A DNA stretch of 64,000 bases. Origin: Ulota crispa (taxonomy: Eukaryota > Streptophyta > Bryopsida > Orthotrichales > Orthotrichaceae). The notes under the pieces were generated by a model that did not search any database, was not told the DNA's origin, and saw nothing but the letters and a program-made list of their open reading frames with translations. The position numbers and the translations under genes were made by a program. The stretch spans positions 2,668,501-2,732,500 of the forward strand of contig OY987246.1 of NCBI GenBank assembly GCA_963920765.1, read 5' to 3'. Of the stretch, positions 57,010 through 64,000 are shown in pieces; position 1 is the first letter of the stretch; each line of letters opens with the position of its first letter.

Positions 57010-57206
57010 TCACTGTAGAGAAGATCGCGAAGCCACTGACAGGGAGAATGTGAAAAAATCCCTGATTCTCTGATCCCAAAGCTGAGGAGCATATTTAGTC
57101 AAGAGTTCTTGTTTGAAGATCACCAGTGATGCCATCGGAGCGTCTGTTAGAGAAGAAGACTTAGCATACACGGACAGTTGGATTTTTCTTTCTAAACCCA
57201 ATGGCA
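57010..57206 (-). CDS. Possible terminal coding exon of an unrecognised gene
   Basis: On the minus strand an acceptor-like TTTGTTCAG precedes an open frame starting PLGLERKIQLSVYAKSSS and ending LWDQRIRDFFTFSLS before a stop at 57010. The amino-acid mix is protein-like and the splice signal is good, but I recognise no family and could not find a convincing upstream exon. It may be a gene relic or a non-coding transcript. Confidence 0.25.
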
Positions 57207-57430
57207 CCTGAACAAATAATTAAATCAGCATGAAGGAAGTCGTCCTTATAATAAAGGGACAGTACTGCCCTAAGACAAGGAATATCCAATGGGACCTAGA
57301 CAGCATGGAAGTGCACTGCGAATTCCGCATTTGTTGCTACACCATTGGTTGCTATAACCATGAATGTGGTGGACGTATGCTGCCTCATATCCAGACAATG
57401 ACGGAAGAAGCTTTAAATTGGCAAGCTAAT

Positions 57431-60400
57431 CATTGATGGATTTTGAGTAAGACCTTACTCAAAAAATTACAAGGACAGATCTTCTAGTAGTGTAGCTGCT
57501 TGGTTTGCGCATGTTTATTACAGCCACATATCACCCCGTAGGAAGGTACTCAGGTATGTTTGTACCTGCTGTTAATAAAGGTGTTAGTGAGTTTCTTTCC
57601 AATGAACTTAGATGCGAATTTGGACTAGATTCACTCCGCTAACGCAACTCCAAAATGCCAAGTGACTGACTTTTCATTGCCACGTTTAAGGGTTAACACT
57701 GCTCATATGTCCCACATCTCCACAGTTCAACGAAGACCAGACGGTGAGGACAGCGGCTGAAACCAAGTGACAACATTACTGCATATCGTAATACGAAGTA
57801 TCAAACTGAAAGAATACCGATGAAAATAAGTTTGGTAAGGCTGCTGCGGTTTGTATATTACTCAGGCTGTAAAAGAAATCTAGTCAATAATGCTGTTGGA
57901 CCTTGGTGGATTATCACGAGGGAATCCACTCAATCCAGCATTAGAACATTCCTACCAGTGTGCGCTGACTCATGAGATAATGATTTTCAATCGATTGATG
58001 CAACGTTCTAATTCAATGCCACTGAAAATTCTGAAATTGTTAGATGACGAAGTCTATAAAAAGATCGGGATCAAGCTTTTTAGATCTTCAGGGAGTTGCA
58101 GAAACTTGCTCCCTCGGTTAGATGGTAATATCTACAAGTAGAACTTTGCCTCGAGAAAACAAGGCCGTGATGTTAGAATGAACCGTAACACTAACACTAA
58201 TTAGATCTGCATGAATCAAATCGTAGGCAGAATCTGCATGCCAAAGATTATATGTACCATACTTCACCTACGGAAAACACAAAATCTCTCGAACAGCTGC
58301 ATCCAAGCGAAGCATTAAAAAGTCTGACTCTACAACCAACAGTAATGTCAGAAGACTGCCTTGAAAAATATCAGCAACTGAAATGGCTCTCTGGTCGATC
58401 ATACCTTTAATAGAATAGAGCCCATGAAACCGATGTTCAGAGTATATCCAACGAAGTTCTCAAGTGCACAGGCTAGAAATCGGTATTGATAGTACTTCCG
58501 AGTTATTAGGATTTTGCCTGCAGTACCTCAGCCGGAAAGCGTCCGTCAGTTTATGTAATGTTAATGCACACAATCAAAAGGTAAACTATGCATAACAGGA
58601 ACTAATCACAGGAAGTACAATACGGCCGCTAAAAAAGTCGAATGAACAGAATGGAAGTACTTAATAGGATGAAAATGGTGAAGAGCATACACAAAAAACG
58701 CTCAGCCTCAGCACGAGCGGCGTACACTTATTTGACCAAAGTCCTCAAAAGAAAATTCTGAGGACAGAAAATGGCATGCTCAAGACCAGATTTTGTAAGA
58801 AGTACCGGTAGTACAAGCATAAAACAAAAAGAAGGCGAGGTCTCACTTGCTTGATAAATCCAATACAAAACACTTATTTTGAGCGGAACACCACCATTTT
58901 TATTGACCCATCAGGTGTTCAGAGTAGCGCATACTGCTTATTTTCAGAGTAAGCAATAACAGTTAAATTCTCAAACCAACAAGATAACGTACAAGGGCTC
59001 GAATAAATCATCAACGACTGAACACAGCTTCCTGGTTGCTGAGGCCGCATTATCCGGTGCATAATATGCAAAGGTTTCAGATTCAGCTGCACAGACAGAG
59101 AAACGTACATTGAATAACTTAGTCACCCCAGTCATCTGCGTAATCGAACTTTGCGTCATCCAGTTGTCCATGCGTATGACACCTTGAATAAGATCCTCAT
59201 GCAATGTATTCTATTAATATTTAACTATTGCTTTGAGGATACTACTAACAAGGCGAGTCTGGACTTATTAAACAAGTCAGGAATATAACCTACCAGAACT
59301 TACCTTTAGTTCTCAAGAAGGATATCGAACAGATCTCGCTCCTGGATACTCGTTGCTAACGGCATTGTCAAACTCCTTCATTTATCTGCATCGTGACGTC
59401 ACAGAGACCACCGAAGGAATTTAGTTAATATTCTACCAACCCCCGGAGCATTTTTTTTGCTACTTTAGCGGATTAGAATACCAACCATTGCGTTTGCAAA
59501 GCCTTCATGCTTGGGAGCTCTTCTTATTGTACGTAATTTCTTCCTTCGGCATCGCAACCATATCTGATCTCTGCATCCACAGCTAGACACATTAGCATGC
59601 AGTGAACCTATTACAGTCAATGGATAAAGGTCTGATTCATTCAAGCACTTCGGACCTTCATAGACTCCTCCAAATGCTACTGCAACTGGATCGGAGGTGC
59701 AAGTAAGTAACATTCAGCTGGCATCAGATTCCAAACATAAAACCAGTCAAATATGTCTTCGGCCAGCTGTCAATCAACATAAACCTTAAAACAGTATGGT
59801 CTCTGATTCATCCTGGCTAAGGCTACTGCACATTTAGGCATTTCTTCCAAGAAACTGCAAAGATACAAACCGTTTCAGTTTTACAACTGGCTAGTTTAGA
59901 TGAAAGATTGATAATTACGAGTTGCTCCTCGCTATACTTGATCACGATCTGCGCAACAGTCACAAACTACAAGTTGTGTGTTGAGTTCTTCGCCACTATA
60001 CAACATCAGCACCAAGCCTAAGCCTTAAAACATGCTGAGCTATAACAGGGAAGTACAACAGTCATGCCAAATTATCCGTCAGTAGTTCTAGACCATATCC
60101 AAGTAGATTTCTGATTGCAGCCCGATACATACCTGTGTATTTCACCGCCACTCAAGTTTGCGTCCTCTTATCACAATACGTTTCGTTGCCGAAAGAAAGC
60201 CTTTCATACAGTGAATACAATTACACAAACACATGAAGCTAACCAGAAAGCCTGCGGCCAGTATCTTAAACGACATACGTTGTTGCTTCTTTGCGCGCCT
60301 AATACCAACTTCACAAATACAAGTGTGAGCAGGTAATGTACATAGGCATACTCTGGTCGGGACTCTGGTTGTAAGTGTAGAGCAGAATGGAACTTTCTTA

Positions 60401-61317
60401 ATTTCAAGAAATAAATTGAGTCCGCTAATGACTAATTGGCTTAAGCACCCAAGGGCTTGAGTAACATAAGACACACGTAGTGATCCACACCTATTTTGTG
60501 CAATTTCATTTCAAAAATCGTTCTCAAAGGTGCATAACTTCATAATAAACGTGTAAAATCGGTCTAATTTTTTGCGGTTGGTTTCAGAACAGCAGCACTG
60601 CCTTCGCTTGCACTTTGACTTCGTCCAGTATTATGCAGTCGCGTAAACATCAGCACATGTGGCTGTAAAGAACTGGACAAGCGTCCGACTTGCTATCAAA
60701 CGTGTTAGATAAATACTCCGTTCACTGATGTCAAAGCACCGCTAGCACAAGCAAAAGTTCAGGTTACAGCGCCGAGTGTATGAATATAGGTTATACACAT
60801 AAATTGACTGTTGCTGCTAAACTACCAAAGGAGTCTTCTTAAAAACTCGGTAGTCCTATTTGGTTTATACCAGACATCTTCCGTAGAGCTGGAGGTTTAC
60901 ACCCTAACAAAACTTGATTACGAGTTTAGCTGCTGCAAAATTAGAGTTGTTGCGTAACTCGGACGACGTACTCTCCTTCAAGCGGCTCAGTGTCAATGAC
61001 CAGGCGGTTGCGGTCTCGGCAAATAGACAGATACTAACAGAAACAAAGTCCTGAGCAAGGTGATATCGCCCGCATGTCAGCAAGGCGACTACTGCATTAC
61101 ACTGCCACAAGAGATACAGCAAATACATACGACCAAGTGTCTTTAGCCGAACACAAACTATTCGGCAGCGTTAACGAAAGATCAATAGCCAAAAGATACT
61201 TCGCAGAAAAAAGGCTGCTGATAGATTCGTTAGAAGGATATGCTGCTCACAACAGTTGTAGTCTGTACTACTGTCATGTTTCATCATCGGCAGTAGCGAC
61301 ACATCCAAGTAGGGACT
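57431..61317. other. Region of balanced composition left of the MIR529 pair, no gene recognised
   Basis: Base composition is closer to that of the genic parts than of the AT-rich deserts, and minus-strand frames occur at 58971-59204, 59465-59713 and 60142-60474. None has a known motif. One explanation is downstream parts of a spliced leftward pri-miR529 transcript. Confidence 0.35.
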
Positions 61318-61412
61318 AGAAAAGAGGTAGCACAGCCCGACATCATTGCCCCTGGGACAACTTGAGTTAGAGAGTGAAAAGTAGGGGGCTGTGCTCTCTC
61401 TCTTCGAATCTC
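61310..61412 (-). ncRNA. MIR529: MIR529 precursor hairpin A
   Basis: On the minus strand, 61406-61386 reads CGAAGAGAGAGAGCACAGCC plus C, the miR529 sequence known from bryophytes. It pairs with a star arm at 61338-61318 (GGGCTGTGCTACCTCTTTTC plus T) across a loop of about 47 nt, with four mismatched or wobble positions in the 21-nt duplex. The mature sequence on the 5' arm is the usual MIR529 layout and fixes the strand. Family knowledge: miR529 guides cleavage of SPL (SBP-box) transcription factor mRNAs and controls developmental phase or reproductive change. Confidence 0.88.
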
Positions 61413-61565
61413 GGCTTAAGTGTAGGAAAATTTGACTGGTGTCCTGAACGGGACAGTGCCTCACTCAGGGCATAACATATAATTCCTTGTAACCGGATAT
61501 CCTTGACCTTCCGTGGCCTTCTGCATATCCATGAAATGTGTGACCAGGCGTATGACACTCAAGTT

Positions 61566-61642
61566 GGAACAAGAAGAGAGGGAGCACAGCCCTTTCCAAC
61601 TCAACATTGGCTATCGGGCTGTGCTCTCTCTCTTCTGATCCC
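61566..61642 (-). ncRNA. MIR529: MIR529 precursor hairpin B
   Basis: On the minus strand, 61636-61616 reads AGAAGAGAGAGAGCACAGCC plus C, a second miR529 form differing from hairpin A at the 5' base. It pairs with 61592-61572 (GGGCTGTGCTCCCTCTCTTC plus T) with a single mismatch across a short loop of about 23 nt. The duplex is almost perfect, so the plus strand would also fold; it would carry AGAAGAGAGGGAGCACAGCC, one base off the family consensus. It lies about 210 bp from hairpin A, so both probably come from one primary transcript. Confidence 0.88.
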
Positions 61643-62650
61643 AGCGTAAGTGAGGAAATTTAAGAAGTGCTTCCACGAACTAGCCAGCCAGATCTCATGA
61701 AATGTCTTCCAACTCTCTTCGGGATGCTGAACTCAATCGGCAAGAACCTGCACTACACACAAGCTCGTAAGCAACAAAGCGAGGTAATCAAAAAAGCTCA
61801 AGAGAGAGGAAAGGCAGTTGGCTTAAGGAGGCATAAATGAACCTAAACATGGCAATCAGATTCAAAAAATTCCATCCTAACGGACTGTAAACAGCTGGTT
61901 CCTGCCTGTGCAGGTTCAAAAGTCAGCCAGAAAATTCGTCTCTACAAGACGATGGCCTTACTCCACTTACAAAGATGGCAATAAGAGCCTCTGATTCATC
62001 CTCCAATTTCTATAAGTGACTCTACAAACCGAGGGAAAAAAAAGAGAAAAAGAAAAGAAACTGTTAATGGTCTACAAGGATATTCAACAACGCGTCACTA
62101 ACTTAGCAGGTAAATTCTTGATACTCAGCAGTGCATCAGCGTTAACAAGAAACATTCACGGAAGATATGCTCAGTCAGAGCTTGGGGAAGGCTGCTTGAC
62201 GATGCTCTTACCATCTAAAACTGTAACTCATGGAACTTCAGAGTACAGCAAAGTGAAACGGCTCCAGCAAATCCGTGATCGGAAAGAAATCCAAAGGCTC
62301 CCTCCGCAAGCTTAGCATGCGGCTCTAAGATTGTTCAAAATTCACAGACGCACGACTTGTAACAAGATTGCTCAACCGTGCCGCAACTCTTTCAAGGAAG
62401 ATACAGAGGCAAGAGTTGATCCTCCTTGAGTCCAAGGTTTTTTGTCACAGTATATTATCGGCAAACATTAAACCGCCACGCAACAGCCAGCCAGCAACCG
62501 AGCATATTCTTGCATCCAAGAAGAACCTCAGAATCACATTGGCCAGCGTGCGCATCATCACATGCTGGAATCATCTCCAGATCTCCATCTCCTCGCCAAC
62601 CGCACTCCACCGCACTCCAGTACCGATGAGTGATAGTCATGGAGCGAGAG
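61643..62650. other. Upstream part of the likely pri-miR529 transcript
   Basis: Balanced composition, many small overlapping frames on both strands, no protein motif. Fits 5' non-coding sequence of a leftward primary transcript. Confidence 0.3.
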
Positions 62651-63115
62651 AACGAGGTCCGTGGAAGTGCCAGCGGCCCGCCAAGAAGTAGAGCAGTCAA
62701 AGAAGAATAGCTGCAGGCACGCTGCATCCGGCAGGCAGGGAGGTATGCGCAGGGCGAGCAGGCAAGCTGTATGGAAGAAGAAGCATGATGCTTCTGGCGT
62801 CACGGGTCAGAGCCAAGGGTGTGTGGTGTCAGAGAAGAACAGACGAGGCCACGAGGGAGCAGAAGCAAGCAAGCAAGCCAAGCGCAGGCGAGAGAACGGA
62901 GGAAAGAAGACGATCCCGCTTCTCCTTTCATAGGGAAATGCAGCCTGGTCGAGAAGGTCCTACTCGAACTGAGGAGACGGGCTGTCACCGGTTTCGAAGC
63001 CCCATTTCTGGCTAGAACCAGCTCGTCCGCCGCCGGCGGTTGCCGGTCGCCAGTCACCAGAGGTCGGCCCATCGCCATCGTCATGGGCAGGGAGGGGGCG
63101 CCTTCATAGGCTGGC
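62650..63115 (-). promoter_or_regulatory. GC-rich patch, possible promoter/first exon for the MIR529 transcript
   Basis: The most GC-rich stretch of the right end, with purine-rich GAGAGAAC/GGAGGAAAG tracts on the plus strand and open frames on several strands, as expected of composition rather than coding. It sits about 1.0-1.5 kb upstream of the hairpins in the minus direction. Confidence 0.3.
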
Positions 63116-63554
63116 ACCTTTCGACGTCAGCCCGCTAGGCTACCTTACTGCACTAATTACGAAGACGCTGAAAAAAAGGCAGGCACCGTTACGGGATTGT
63201 GCAAATTCTAGTTTCTATAAAAACCATCTCTACCTTTCTAGACATTCCTTGAATCAATAAGGGCAGGTTTTTATTTTATTTTTTTCAAAGTAGAGCAACT
63301 TGCACCCTAGAATGCATGCAAGTAAGGAAGTTTTGGCTAAAATTTGAAAGAATGTATGATAAACAAAAGTTCATCTAATCAACTACTATTATAAGTTATT
63401 TTCATCCAAAATATGGTAAATTAGGTTTCCATTCAAGTAGGGATCTGGCAATTTCATCAAGTTTTTCATGGGAATTTCTTAGTGTATTGGTTGCTAGCCG
63501 CCCATCGAGGTAAGATTTTGACAAATATTTGCCACCAAATTAAACATTGAATAA

Positions 63555-63943
63555 GGGAATTGATTTGTGCACATTTGGGGTTTGATATGGGCACACCCTC
63601 ATGGGGTAAATTTTAGATTTTTACCATAAAATGTTGAATTTGAAAATTTTGAATTCAGATTTGAACTTAGAGACCTTGATTAAGTCTAGAACCGTAACAG
63701 AGGTTACAATTGAACAACACCCAATGAAAAAGCTTAGCTAGGGTGCAAAATATTACTTTTACTTTTGTTTCATTAGGTGTTGTTCAATTATAACCTCCGT
63801 TATGGTACTAGACTATATCAAGGTTTTGAAGTCCAAATCTAAATTCAAAAACTTTAAATTTAGCTTTTTGATGGTAAAAATCTAAAACTTGTCTTGCAGG
63901 GGGTGCGCATATTTTGAACCCCAGTGTGCACATATCAATTCCC
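63555..63943. repeat. 389-bp foldback MITE
   Basis: The left end GGGAATTGATTTGTGCACA and the right end, inverse of GGGAATTGATATGTGCACA, begin inverted arms of about 170 bp (TAGATTTTTACCAT; AGTCTAGAACCGTAACAGAGG against the inverse CCTCCGTTATGGTACTAGACT). The loop is about 40 bp. Related internally to the repeat cluster at 13735-14860. Confidence 0.8.
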
Positions 63944-64000
63944 ATCAATGATCAGCAATTCTTGGTTATTATGTCAGAGTTTGTTTAGTTCTCACTTCTC

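Noticed and set aside
57890-58141. 83-residue plus-strand frame with protein-like composition
   Set aside because: No domain recognised, no splice context or codon evidence; left unassigned.
62661-63117. Several overlapping open frames on both strands in the GC-rich patch
   Set aside because: Multiple frames open at once reflect base composition; none has a recognisable motif.

Overview
The window looks like nuclear DNA of a land plant, most likely a bryophyte. Genes are split by many short GT-AG introns. Four protein genes can be recognised: a METTL4-type MT-A70 methyltransferase, an X-intrinsic-protein (XIP) aquaporin, a FAN/NSMAF-type BEACH-WD40 protein and an XRN-type 5'-3' exoribonuclease with the plant-type zinc knuckle. 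There is also a tandem pair of miR529 hairpins. A plastid rps4 fragment reads like a bryophyte plastid gene. No species can be fixed from sequence alone.

Layout. Positions 1-2716 (+) hold the 3' part of the METTL4-like gene. About 3-15 kb is AT-rich and packed with small terminal-inverted-repeat (TIR) elements; one 1.8-kb TTAA-bounded element contains the rps4 piece. The XIP gene (15859-17597, +) converges on the FAN-like gene (18564-27615, -). Between 28.8 and 33.1 kb lies a MITE field with a 0.53-kb foldback palindrome. The XRN gene fills 34569-43315 (-). From 44 to 57 kb the DNA is again AT-rich and gene-poor, with MITEs, minisatellites, foldbacks and a G-rich tandem block. At 61.3-61.64 kb are two MIR529 hairpins, best read on the minus strand. 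A GC-rich patch at about 62.65-63.11 kb may mark the promoter side of their primary transcript.

The genes do not form an operon or obvious pathway. Two act on RNA (MT-A70 methyltransferase, XRN), one is a small RNA locus, and two concern membranes (channel, BEACH scaffold). The most informative features outside the genes are a family of elements flanked by TTAA whose TIRs begin CCC (a piggyBac-like signature), a plastid gene fragment inside one of them, and the miR529 cluster. Exon limits were inferred by eye from splice signals, reading phase and protein similarity; no search or transcript data were used.
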